Assembly: GCA_937958315.1 (NCBI GenBank)
Contig: CALFGH010000125.1
Span: forward strand, 1 to 13,380
From: an uncultured Collinsella sp.
Lineage (GTDB): Bacteria; Actinomycetota; Coriobacteriia; Coriobacteriales; Coriobacteriaceae
Direction: 5' to 3'
DNA: 13,380 nucleotides
The notes under the pieces were generated by a model. That model had not been told where the DNA came from and searched no databases. It worked only from the letters and a program-made list of their open reading frames with translations. The first letter of the stretch is position 1; the number at the start of each line of letters is the position of its first letter. This document shows positions 1 to 6,281 of the stretch, in pieces. A program made the translations under genes and the position numbers.

Positions 1-103
1 AGCAGCACGTACGCTGCTCGGGCGCTTCTTTATTTCGGCAGATGCCACAAGATGCCACGACGGCCCCGGCTGCAGGACCGATAGAGCAACGGGTGCCGGC
101 ATG

Positions 104-133
104 CAAAAGGGCGCTGACCTTCGTCAACGCCCT
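104..133 (-). terminator. Rho-independent terminator downstream of argR
   Basis: On the minus strand an 11-bp stem (arms at 123-133 and 108-118, one G-U pair) closes a 4-nt loop and is followed by TTTTGC. It lies 50 nt past the argR stop, so it most likely ends argR transcription. The T-run is only four long, so it may be of moderate strength. Confidence 0.65.
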
Positions 134-183
134 CGGCAATTACCTATAGCAACAATCGGCACAGCAGCAGTGCCACGCATCCC

Positions 184-621
184 CTACTTGTGAGAGTTAC
201 TCAGCTTGTTGATGAGCGCCTCAAGGCGTTCGCCGTCCTCGGCCGTCTGCGCAATGACTAAGATCGTGTCGTTGCCGGCAAGCGAGCCAAGCACGTCGGG
301 CAGCTCCGCGGCATCGACCGCTGCGGCAATACCAGAAGCCGTACCGGGCTGTGCCTTGATCATAACCAGATTATCGGTGCGCAGTACGCCGGTAACCAAC
401 TCGGAAACCATGCGCTGCAGATGCAGGTCCTCGGCAAGGACATAGATGCCCTCGGGGAGCTTACGCAGTCCCATGTCCGCGATATCGCGCGAAACGGTCG
501 CCTGCGTGCAATCGAAACCCATGGCGCGAAGCTCGTCTACCAAAACGCGCTGCGTGCGTACGTCCTTATTGCGAACAATATCTCTGATGGCATCCTGGCG
601 CCCATTGCGTTTTTTGGCCAT
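184..621 (-). CDS. argR: Arginine repressor ArgR
   Basis: ArgR is the hexameric, arginine-sensing repressor of arginine biosynthesis (and activator of catabolism in some bacteria). The 145-residue product has the family layout. An N-terminal winged helix-turn-helix carries TQATVSRDI (residues 39-47). The C-terminal oligomerisation and arginine-binding domain carries GTASGIAAAVD (93-103) and GNDTILVI (116-123), matching the family's GTA and G-D-T-I motifs. I chose the ATG at 619-621 because GAGG lies 6 nt upstream; the reading frame stays open to an upstream non-AUG codon near 654, but that would add 11 non-conserved residues. The gene stands alone, with a terminator downstream and its own control region upstream holding a candidate ARG box, which suggests autoregulation. 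No recN or nadK neighbour is visible. The family call is secure; the regulon is not shown by this window. Confidence 0.96.
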   Translation of the reverse strand: MAKKRNGRQDAIRDIVRNKDVRTQRVLVDELRAMGFDCTQATVSRDIADMGLRKLPEGIYVLAEDLHLQRMVSELVTGVLRTDNLVMIKAQPGTASGIAAAVDAAELPDVLGSLAGNDTILVIAQTAEDGERLEALINKLSNSHK

Positions 622-651
622 ACAAAACCTCACTCCAAAAGATGGCGGAGA

Positions 652-668
652 CAATCACTTAGTGATTG
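652..668. promoter_or_regulatory. 17-bp perfect palindrome before argR
   Basis: CAATCACT and AGTGATTG are perfect 8-bp arms around one central base, 30 nt upstream of the argR start. It lies just downstream of the proposed -10 box, so it would cover the transcription start. It does not match the ARG-box consensus. It may be an operator or a small leader hairpin. Confidence 0.4.
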
Positions 669-671
669 AAT

Positions 672-701
672 AGTTTAGCGCTATTTGAGGGTTTTAGTGA
701 A
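672..701 (-). promoter_or_regulatory. Candidate sigma-70-type promoter of argR
   Basis: On the minus strand TTCACT (696-701) and TAAACT (672-677) are 18 nt apart, each matching 4 of 6 consensus positions. The predicted start is near 665, giving a leader of about 45 nt. Box quality is modest; support comes from its position and the overlapping ARG-box-like sequence. Confidence 0.35.
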
Positions 702-713
702 TAAGAACGCATT
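696..713. promoter_or_regulatory. Candidate ARG box (ArgR operator)
   Basis: The plus-strand sequence AGTGAATAAGAACGCATT matches 13 of 18 positions of the Bacillus-type ARG box consensus CATGAATAAAAATKCAAK as I recall it. It overlaps the proposed -35 box of argR, where repressor binding would block polymerase. Autoregulation by ArgR is known in several bacteria; here it is inferred. Confidence 0.4.
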
Positions 714-744
714 TCGAAACAATTCCATGCAATTTATTTCGAAA
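712..744. repeat. Two TTTCGAAA palindromes 25 bp apart
   Basis: Identical 8-bp palindromes lie at 712-719 and 737-744. Between them sit AATT half-sites flanking CCATGC (721-734), so the whole stretch is roughly symmetric. It lies in the AT-rich gap between the glycosyltransferase-like gene and argR, upstream of the proposed argR promoter. It could be a paired operator for an unknown regulator. Confidence 0.4.
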
Positions 745-753
745 ATCACGCTA

Positions 754-1830
754 TTAGACAGTCCTGGCGCCCGAACGATTGAAAAAGGCCGCCAGATGCG
801 TATACAACGCACACCGCATGGGCTTAGCACTAGCTATCGAACCATAGAGCAGACCTAGGCCACGATGATTGCCTTTAAGAGCCGCAACCATCTGACGGGT
901 ACGCTGTGCTTCGAGCATATCATGCAAACGGGCCGAACGCTCTATTGAAGACACCCCGTGGGGGCTCAGACACAAATTTTCGATGCAGGCAACCAGGCTG
1001 GCGTAGTAATACCGCTGGCAGACCAGCTTCAACTGATCGCCACCGCCCGCGACGGCAAGCGAGTCGGCAAGCCTGTCGAGCGCCCCGATATCATCAGAAA
1101 GCCTGGCAAACATCGTGGGGTCAAACGTCTCCGTAATCGACGGCGCCACTGCATGAAAACGGGCACGGCCACATCCCGAAACGCGCTTTGCCTGCGAAAG
1201 CGCGAACGTCAAAAAAGACACCGTGCGAAACGCATCGCCATGCGCAAGGCACGCCTCAAAGAGGGCGCGATCATACAGCACGCCAGAGGTCTGTCGGATT
1301 AAACCACAGGAAACCAATTGGGTCAGGCAAGCCGCCCGGTCCTCATCTTCAGAAACGGATGTCGCGTCCAAGACTCGGGAATGACGTTCGCGGTGAACAT
1401 CGTAGCGATCGAGCGAAACAGAGGGAAACACGATGTCAGCAGAAGCGTCGCAGGAGCTTTCGACCATCTGCGAAAGGGACTGCGGCGCAAACCACTCATT
1501 GGCATTCATCGCAATGATCTGGGAGCCGCGCGAAGCCGCAAAGCCGGCACGCAGGCAGGCACCAGGCACTGGGTCCTCAACATCAATCAAATCAATATGA
1601 ATGTCTCTGTCGGCAGCAACTTCGAGCGAATGGCGCACACCAGCTACCACGCCGCGGCAAACGACGACAATTTGCAAATCGTAGAGGTCTTGGTTCTGGA
1701 CGCTCTCGAGAGCGCGCATCGCATAACTGGGCGAACCCTCAACAATCAGGATCACCGAAAGTCGCGGATGCGAACCACGTCGAACCAAGTTTTCCGTCCT
1801 CTCGACAGCTAGTAACAAACTGTCGTTCAT
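754..1830 (-). CDS. Family-2-like glycosyltransferase, probably catalytically degenerate
   Basis: The 358-residue product resembles GT-A fold family 2 glycosyltransferases, which move sugars from nucleotide donors. LSVILIV (24-30) and ALESVQNQDLYDLQIVVVC (40-58) match the usual first strand and 'SVLNQTY-DLEIILV' region. GACLRAGFAASRGSQIIAMN (90-109) matches the 'NAGL--A-GEYI-FLDSDD' stretch. Two key acidic sites are missing: the first loop reads CRG instead of DDGS, and the metal-binding D-x-D position reads NANE (109-112). A loss of activity or a change of role is therefore inferred. There are no membrane segments. The ATG at 1828-1830 follows GGGGTG; a TTG at 1845 is an alternative that would add five residues. 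It sits between truA and argR, 119 nt after truA, with no clear promoter. Its substrate is unknown. Confidence 0.7.
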   Translation of the reverse strand: MNDSLLLAVERTENLVRRGSHPRLSVILIVEGSPSYAMRALESVQNQDLYDLQIVVVCRGVVAGVRHSLEVAADRDIHIDLIDVEDPVPGACLRAGFAASRGSQIIAMNANEWFAPQSLSQMVESSCDASADIVFPSVSLDRYDVHRERHSRVLDATSVSEDEDRAACLTQLVSCGLIRQTSGVLYDRALFEACLAHGDAFRTVSFLTFALSQAKRVSGCGRARFHAVAPSITETFDPTMFARLSDDIGALDRLADSLAVAGGGDQLKLVCQRYYYASLVACIENLCLSPHGVSSIERSARLHDMLEAQRTRQMVAALKGNHRGLGLLYGSIASAKPMRCALYTHLAAFFNRSGARTV

Positions 1831-1949
1831 GGTACACCCCGTCAATTAATGCGGGCGGTCGTCCGCCGCGATGCACGTCAAGAACAGATGTTGCACACGC
1901 CCCGCCCACAGGCGCCGCACACAAAGATCGCCGTCAGGCAGCCACTTCC

Positions 1950-2774
1950 CTAATCGAGGACCACAAGCTCGGCGGGGTCGTAGTCCACGCCCATAAAAGT
2001 AAGACCGCATGCGGGTGCCGTAGGACCAGCTGCGGTGCGATCGCAGGCGTCAATTACCTCGCGCATCCACTCGGGATCGCGGCGATGCATGCCGATCTCG
2101 ACAAGGGTGCCCACAATGGTTCGCACCATCGAATGCAAAAACGCATTGCCCTCGATGGTAAACGTGAGGATGTCCTCGCCAAAGGCGACCTCATGGCCAA
2201 ACTCGGCCCGCATTACGCAACGGTGCGTGGGCTTGCCCACGGCAGAGGCGACCTTGCAAAAGCTCTTAAAGTCCTGCTCGCCCAAAAGCGTAGGACAGGC
2301 GGCCGCCATCGCGTCGACGTCGAGGGGATAGCGATGCCACCACACTGCACCGCGTGACAGCACGGGTCGCGCATCACGGTCGGCAATGCGATAGGTGTAC
2401 GTGCGAGAGCGCGCGTCAAAACGTGCAGAAAAGCCCTTACGAGCCTTGTAGACCTCGTTTATGGCGATATCTTTGCCCAGGAGGGCATCCATAGCCCTCA
2501 GCCACCTACGGCGCGTCAAAGCGAGCTCAGCGTCCGTTACAGGCACGCTGATGTATTGGGCCACCGCATGAACTCCGGCATCGGTACGCCCCGCGCACGT
2601 CAGATCGATTGGGCGGCGCAGCAACGTCTCGATTGCACGGCGCAGCTCGCCTGCAACCGTCGTCTGGCCCGGCTGCTCGGCAAATCCGCTATAGGAGGAG
2701 CCATCGTAGGCCACGCGAAATACAAGGGTGGCGTCGAGCTCGGGGGTCGAATTGAAATCAGACGGCGCGATCAT
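1950..2774 (-). CDS. truA: tRNA pseudouridine(38-40) synthase TruA
   Basis: TruA converts uridines 38-40 of the tRNA anticodon arm to pseudouridine. The 274-residue protein starts its core with FRVAYDGSSYSGFAEQP (19-35), the family's nucleotide-fold opening. It carries the catalytic motif AGRTDAGVHA with the nucleophile Asp at residue 65. Later family blocks include FSARFDARSRTYTYRI, DFKSFCK and NAFLHSMVRTIVGTLVEIG. The start is the ATG at 2772-2774, preceded by GGAG 5 nt upstream; a TTG at 2789 is possible but poorly placed. truA follows rplQ in many Gram-positive and actinobacterial genomes. Here it is separated from rplQ by a strong terminator only 36 bp before its start, so it may depend on read-through or a weak promoter. 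Confidence 0.96.
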   Translation of the reverse strand: MIAPSDFNSTPELDATLVFRVAYDGSSYSGFAEQPGQTTVAGELRRAIETLLRRPIDLTCAGRTDAGVHAVAQYISVPVTDAELALTRRRWLRAMDALLGKDIAINEVYKARKGFSARFDARSRTYTYRIADRDARPVLSRGAVWWHRYPLDVDAMAAACPTLLGEQDFKSFCKVASAVGKPTHRCVMRAEFGHEVAFGEDILTFTIEGNAFLHSMVRTIVGTLVEIGMHRRDPEWMREVIDACDRTAAGPTAPACGLTFMGVDYDPAELVVLD

Positions 2775-2809
2775 GGGCGCTCCCAACAAACTAGCAACGG
2801 TATTGCGAC

Positions 2810-2840
2810 AAAAAAAGAGGGGTACGCGAACGTACCCCTC
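2810..2840 (-). terminator. Strong Rho-independent terminator after rplQ
   Basis: On the minus strand a perfect 10-bp stem (arms 2831-2840 and 2817-2826) closes a TTCG tetraloop and is followed by seven T (2816-2810). It begins 27 nt past the rplQ stop and should end the long ribosomal-protein transcript. truA begins only 36 bp beyond it. Confidence 0.92.
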
Positions 2841-2866
2841 GAATATAGCCTATGCAGACAGAATGT

Positions 2867-3334
2867 CTACTCAGCGGTCTCCTCAGCAGGAGCCTCCTCG
2901 ACAGCCTCGACCTTCTTGGGAGCAGCGGCCTTCTTGGGGGCCGGAGCAGCCTTCTTGGCCTTAGGCGTGCAAGGCTCGGTGACGAGCTCCATGATAACGA
3001 TAGGAGCGTTATCGCCCTTACGGTTACCGAGCTTCATGATGCGGGTGTAACCGCCGTTGCGGTCCTGCCACATGCCTTGAGCAGCCTTGTCGAAAATCTC
3101 GGCAACGAGCTGCTTATCGCCGAGCTTGGCGATAGCCAGACGACGAGAGTGCAGGTCGCCCTTCTTGGCCCAGGTGATGATCGGATCGACGACCGAACGC
3201 AGCGCCTTAGCGCGGGTCTCGGTGGTCTTGATGCGGTCGTTCTCGAAGAGGGCCTTAGCAAGGCTCTTCTTCATGGCCTTGGTGTGGCTCGCATCGGTGC
3301 CGAGCTTCAGGCCCTTCTTAACGTTGTGACGCAT
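2867..3334 (-). CDS. rplQ: 50S ribosomal protein L17, with charged C-terminal tail
   Basis: L17 is a large-subunit protein near the peptide exit tunnel. Residues 1-120 form the standard L17 core: MRHNVKKGLKLGTDASHTKA at the start, then ALFENDRIKTTETRAKALR (28-46) and NGGYTRIMKLGNRKGDNAP (93-111). The 155-residue length exceeds the usual 115-130 because residues 121-155 form a low-complexity tail, first Lys/Ala/Pro-rich and then Glu/Ala-rich. GAGGAG lies 10 nt before the ATG. It is the last gene of the ribosomal operon, 30 nt after rpoA, and is followed by a strong terminator. The tail's role is unknown; similar acidic or basic extensions occur on L17 of other actinobacteria. Confidence 0.97.
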   Translation of the reverse strand: MRHNVKKGLKLGTDASHTKAMKKSLAKALFENDRIKTTETRAKALRSVVDPIITWAKKGDLHSRRLAIAKLGDKQLVAEIFDKAAQGMWQDRNGGYTRIMKLGNRKGDNAPIVIMELVTEPCTPKAKKAAPAPKKAAAPKKVEAVEEAPAEETAE

Positions 3335-3364
3335 GGTCTAGTTTCTCCTCAAATATGCGAAGCA

Positions 3365-4306
3365 TTAAGCCTTCAGGCTCAGGCCCATGGACTCAAGCTT
3401 GTCCTTCACTTCCTCGATCGACTTAACACCGAAGTTACGGATGTTGAGCAGATCGTTCTCCGAGAACTCAACGAGCTGACGGACCGAGTGAATGCTGGCG
3501 CGCTTAAGGCAGTTGTAGGAACGGACGGAAAGGTCCAGATCCTCGATCTGCTTGTCCAGCTCAGCGTTGTCGTTGGTGACCTCGGGAGCGAAGATCGAAG
3601 CCTCCTCCTCGACCTCGGGGGTCTCGGCAAGGTTCATAAAGGCGGCCATATGCTGGTTGATGATATTGGCAGCCTGGACCACGGCGTCGCGCGGGGCGAT
3701 GGAACCGTTGGTCTCGATCTCGAGGACAAGGCGGTCGTAGTCGGTATGCTGGCCGACACGGCAAGCCTCAACGAGCTTGGCGCAACGGGACACCGGCGAG
3801 TACAGCGAGTCGACGTTGATCACACCGATGGGATCGTTGTCACGCTTGTTAGCCTCGCCAGAGACATAGCCGCGACCATAGCCGATGCGCATGCTCATGG
3901 TGAGATGGCCACCCTCGGTGAGCGTAGCAATGTGCTGCTCGGGGTTGACCAGCTCAAACTCGGACGGAATAAAGAAGTCCGCACCGGTGACCTCGCAGGG
4001 GCCGTCAACCGAGATGGTTGCGGTCGCCTCGTCGGTCGTGCCGAGAGCCCTGAAGACAAGACCCTTGACATTCAGGACGATGTCGGTGACATCCTCGACC
4101 ATGTTAGGGATGGTCATGAACTCGTGCTGCGCACCATCGATCTGAATGGCCTCGACGGCGGCACCCTCGAGCGAGGACAGAAGAACACGACGAAGCGAGT
4201 TACCCAGCGTATCGCCGTAGCCACGCTCGAGCGGCTCGACGGAGACACGAGCAGAGGTCTCGTTGATCTCTTCGACCTGAACCTGAGGCCTAATGAATTC
4301 TGACAT
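3365..4306 (-). CDS. rpoA: DNA-directed RNA polymerase subunit alpha
   Basis: RpoA forms the dimer platform that assembles beta and beta-prime, and its C-terminal domain contacts promoter UP elements and activators. The 313 residues show the N-terminal domain with PLERGYGDTLGNSLRRVLLS (25-44) and the insert domain. An acidic linker (around 225-255) follows. The C-terminal helix-hairpin-helix domain begins at DLSVRSYNCLKRASI (258-272). Arg262, Asn265 and the G-x-K motif in NFGVKSIEEV correspond to E. coli alphaCTD DNA contacts Arg265, Asn268 and Lys298. The start ATG follows GGAGGTAA. It lies between rpsD and rplQ, the conserved alpha-operon position. Confidence 0.99.
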   Translation of the reverse strand: MSEFIRPQVQVEEINETSARVSVEPLERGYGDTLGNSLRRVLLSSLEGAAVEAIQIDGAQHEFMTIPNMVEDVTDIVLNVKGLVFRALGTTDEATATISVDGPCEVTGADFFIPSEFELVNPEQHIATLTEGGHLTMSMRIGYGRGYVSGEANKRDNDPIGVINVDSLYSPVSRCAKLVEACRVGQHTDYDRLVLEIETNGSIAPRDAVVQAANIINQHMAAFMNLAETPEVEEEASIFAPEVTNDNAELDKQIEDLDLSVRSYNCLKRASIHSVRQLVEFSENDLLNIRNFGVKSIEEVKDKLESMGLSLKA

Positions 4307-4338
4307 GTATTACCTCCAGCCTCAGCAGCCCGGATGGA

Positions 4339-4935
4339 CTACTTAGAGTAGAGCTCGACGATGAGCTGCTCGTTGATATCACCGCTGATCTGCTCACGCG
4401 TCGGCAGAGCGAGCACGTTACCAGACAGCTTCTCGATATCGACCTCGAGCCAGCCAGGGACCTCAAAGCGCTCGGAGGAAATCAGGGCCTCCTTGATGGG
4501 GAGGAGGTCACGGAACTTCTCGCCGACAGCGACGACGTCGCCGGCCTTGACGCGGTAGGACGGGATGTCCACGCGCTTGCCGTTCACGGTGAAGTGACCG
4601 TGACGGACAGACTGACGAGCCTCTTTGCGGGTGCGAGCGAAGCCAAGACGGAAGACGACGTTGTCGAGGCGAGACTCAAGAATGATCATGAGGTTCTCAC
4701 CGGTGACGCCGTTCATCTTACGGGCCTTGTTGAAGTAGCCGTGGAACTGCTTCTCCAGAACGCCATAGATAAACTTGACCTTCTGCTTCTCACGCAGCTG
4801 CATGCCGTACTCAGATTCCTTGCGACGGCGCTTGGGCTGACGGATAGATTCCTTCTTGCTGCTGTAACCGAGCTCAGCGGGATCGATCCCGAGCTGACGG
4901 CAGCGCTTAAGAACAGGAGTCCTGTCGATTGCCAT
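4339..4935 (-). CDS. rpsD: 30S ribosomal protein S4 (zinc-free form)
   Basis: S4 nucleates assembly of the 16S rRNA 5' domain and affects decoding accuracy; in enterobacteria it also represses the alpha operon by binding its mRNA. The 198-residue protein has the N-terminal S4 region with ESEYGMQLREKQKVKFIYGV (40-59). The S4 RNA-binding domain begins at SRLDNVVFRLGFARTRKEAR and includes HGHFTVNGKRVDIPSYRV. Only one Cys (residue 12) is present in the N-terminal region, so this is the C-minus form without the Cys4 zinc site found in some bacteria. AAGG lies 12 nt before the ATG, a rather long spacing. It sits 19 nt after rpsK and 32 nt before rpoA. If this operon is feedback controlled, S4 is the first candidate regulator. 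Confidence 0.98.
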   Translation of the reverse strand: MAIDRTPVLKRCRQLGIDPAELGYSSKKESIRQPKRRRKESEYGMQLREKQKVKFIYGVLEKQFHGYFNKARKMNGVTGENLMIILESRLDNVVFRLGFARTRKEARQSVRHGHFTVNGKRVDIPSYRVKAGDVVAVGEKFRDLLPIKEALISSERFEVPGWLEVDIEKLSGNVLALPTREQISGDINEQLIVELYSK

Positions 4936-4954
4936 ATTGATACGATCCTTTCAG

Positions 4955-5359
4955 TTACACGCGGCGACGCTTCTTGGGGCGGCAGCCGTTGTGCGGAATG
5001 GGGGTCTTGTCCTGGATGCTCGAGACCTCGAGGCCAGCAGCCTGGAGGGAGCGGATGGCGGTCTCACGACCGGAGCCGGGGCCCTTGACGAAGACGGAAA
5101 CCTTCTTCATACCGTGCTCCATGGCCTGCTTGGCAGCAGCCTCGGCAGCCATCTGGGCAGCGAACGGCGTGGACTTACGGGAGCCCTTGAAGCCCACCTG
5201 GCCAGCCGACTTCCAGGAAATGACGTTGCCCTGGGGATCGGTGATCGAAACGATCGTGTTGTTGAACGTAGAACGAATGTGAGCCTGGCCCACGGAAATG
5301 TTCTTACGGTCCGCGCGCTTCAGACGGGCAGCGCGAACGTTCTTCTTAGCAGTAGCCAT
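4955..5359 (-). CDS. rpsK: 30S ribosomal protein S11
   Basis: S11 is a platform protein of the small subunit, close to the E site and the Shine-Dalgarno duplex. The 134 residues show a basic N-terminus, HIRSTFNNTIVSITDPQGN and SAGQVGFKGSRKSTPFAAQ in the centre. The C-terminal S11 signature is GPGSGRETAIRSLQAAGLEV, then DKTPIPHNGCRPKKRRRV. Length is normal for the family. The start ATG follows GGAG. It is 14 nt downstream of rpsM and 19 nt upstream of rpsD, so it is clearly co-transcribed. Confidence 0.99.
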   Translation of the reverse strand: MATAKKNVRAARLKRADRKNISVGQAHIRSTFNNTIVSITDPQGNVISWKSAGQVGFKGSRKSTPFAAQMAAEAAAKQAMEHGMKKVSVFVKGPGSGRETAIRSLQAAGLEVSSIQDKTPIPHNGCRPKKRRRV

Positions 5360-5373
5360 CTATCTAGCGCTCC

Positions 5374-5748
5374 TTATTTCTTCTTCTTAGCACCGATCTG
5401 ACGCTTCGGGCCCTTGCGGGTACGAGCGTTAGTGTGGGTGCGCTGGCCGCGGACCGGGAGGCCCTTGCGGTGACGAAGGCCGCGGTTGCAGCCGATGTCC
5501 ATAAGGCGCTTGACGTTCTGGTTGCGCTCACGGCGGAGGTCGCCCTCAACCATGATCTGATTCTTATCGATATAATCGCGGATGGCGTTAACCTCATCCT
5601 CGGTGAGGTCCTTAACGCGCGTATCCACGTTAACGTTGCACTCGACGCAAATCTTCGTCGCAGTGGTGCGGCCGATGCCGTAAATGTAGGTCAGACCGAT
5701 CTCAACGCGCTTCTCACGCGGGAGGTCGACACCATTAATACGGGCCAA
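5374..5748 (-). CDS. rpsM: 30S ribosomal protein S13, TTG start
   Basis: S13 sits in the head of the small subunit and bridges to the large subunit and the P-site tRNA. The 124 residues begin MARINGVDLPREKRVEIGL, the usual S13 start, and end with the conserved RGLRHRKGLPVRGQRTHTN block and a poly-Lys tail. The start codon is TTG (5746-5748), preceded by GAGGAG 6 nt upstream; no in-frame ATG fits the conserved N-terminus. A UUG start is unusual for a highly expressed ribosomal gene. rpmJ ends 14 nt upstream. Confidence 0.98.
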   Translation of the reverse strand: MARINGVDLPREKRVEIGLTYIYGIGRTTATKICVECNVNVDTRVKDLTEDEVNAIRDYIDKNQIMVEGDLRRERNQNVKRLMDIGCNRGLRHRKGLPVRGQRTHTNARTRKGPKRQIGAKKKK

Positions 5749-5762
5749 CGTAGTCTCCTCTC

Positions 5763-5876
5763 TTAACCCTGACGCTGCTTATGACGGGGGTTCTCGCAAA
5801 TGACGAGGACCTTGCCGTGGCGCCTAATGATTTTGCACTTATCGCACATCTTCTTGACCGAAGGACGTACCTTCAT
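5763..5876 (-). CDS. rpmJ: 50S ribosomal protein L36, zinc-binding type
   Basis: This is a 37-residue ORF, too short for most ORF cutoffs. It starts MKVRPSVKKMCDKCKIIRRH and ends PRHKQRQG. Cys11, Cys14, Cys27 and His32 form the CCCH zinc site of the C-plus L36 form. L36 is the smallest large-subunit protein and helps late 50S assembly. AAAGGAAG lies just upstream of the ATG. It begins the alpha-operon part after a 147-nt structured gap from infA and is followed by rpsM 14 nt later, the usual Gram-positive order. Confidence 0.98.
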   Translation of the reverse strand: MKVRPSVKKMCDKCKIIRRHGKVLVICENPRHKQRQG

Positions 5877-6023
5877 CGTTCTTCCTTTCGGTAGCGCTCA
5901 AACTACTTCCCTACTATCTACTCGCCCAGCCGCAGGCGTTTAAAACTATGGCTGGTCTTCACACGCAAACCGACCGTAGGTTGAGCTAAGCCTGCAGTCG
6001 GAAAAGAGCGTGTATGCGTGTCG
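5877..6023 (-). promoter_or_regulatory. Structured leader between infA and rpmJ
   Basis: This 147-nt gap is the longest inside the block apart from the rplE flank. On the minus strand ACACGCA (6021-6015) can pair with TGCGTGT (5967-5961). Inside that, CCGAC (6001-5997) pairs with GTCGG (5974-5970), and AGG (5993-5991) pairs with CCT (5980-5978). A second stem pairs CCAGCC (5955-5950) with GGCTGG (5931-5926). None is followed by a T-run. The position, directly before the S13-S11-S4 genes, fits an autoregulatory ribosomal-protein leader such as one bound by S4. That role is inference; the pairings are direct readings. Confidence 0.45.
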
Positions 6024-6242
6024 CTATTTATAGCGATAGGTGATGCGACCGCGGGTCAGGTCGTACGGGGAAAGCTCCACGACAACCCTGTCACCGGGGA
6101 GAATGCGGATGTAATTCATTCGGATCTTGCCAGAAATGTTGCACAGAACCGAATGACCGTTCTCGAGCTCAACCTTAAACATGGCGTTGGGCAGCGGCTC
6201 CTTTACCGTACCCTCGAGCTCAATTGCGTCTTCCTTCTTCAC
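6024..6242 (-). CDS. infA: Translation initiation factor IF-1
   Basis: IF-1 binds the 30S A site during initiation and supports IF-2 and IF-3. The product is a single S1/OB fold: KKEDAIELEGTVKEPLPN, then FKVELENGHSVLCNISGKI, RMNYIRILPGDRVVVELSPY and DLTRGRITYRYK. With the GTG at 6240-6242 the length is exactly 72 residues, as in E. coli. A TTG at 6246-6248 would give 74, and the nearby ATG at 6250-6252 is out of frame and ends after ten codons. The only SD-like sequence is GAGAAAG, 10 nt before GTG or 4 nt before TTG, so the start is not fully settled. A candidate promoter lies in the gap after map. Confidence 0.96.
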   Translation of the reverse strand: MKKEDAIELEGTVKEPLPNAMFKVELENGHSVLCNISGKIRMNYIRILPGDRVVVELSPYDLTRGRITYRYK

Positions 6243-6281
6243 AAGCAATCATCTTTCTCTAGAAAACGACAGCGATTGAGT

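Noticed and set aside
1..18. AGCAGC/GCTGCT hairpin at the left window edge
   Set aside because: A 6-bp stem with a 6-nt loop and no clear T-run, cut by the window edge; its role cannot be judged.
41..58. Direct repeat GATGCCAC twice with a 10-bp period
   Set aside because: Only two copies of 8 bp, with no further units; too short to call a repeat element or CRISPR.
1739..1924. 61-codon minus-strand ORF between truA and the glycosyltransferase-like gene
   Set aside because: It overlaps the start of the glycosyltransferase-like gene in another frame, starts with TTG without a good SD and has no recognisable family.
2852..4303. Long plus-strand open frame (483 codons) opposite rpoA and rplQ
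   Set aside because: It is antisense to two certain genes and shows no recognisable domain. GC-rich codon bias of highly expressed genes leaves few stops on the opposite strand, and Leu/Asp/Gly-rich content is typical of such shadows.
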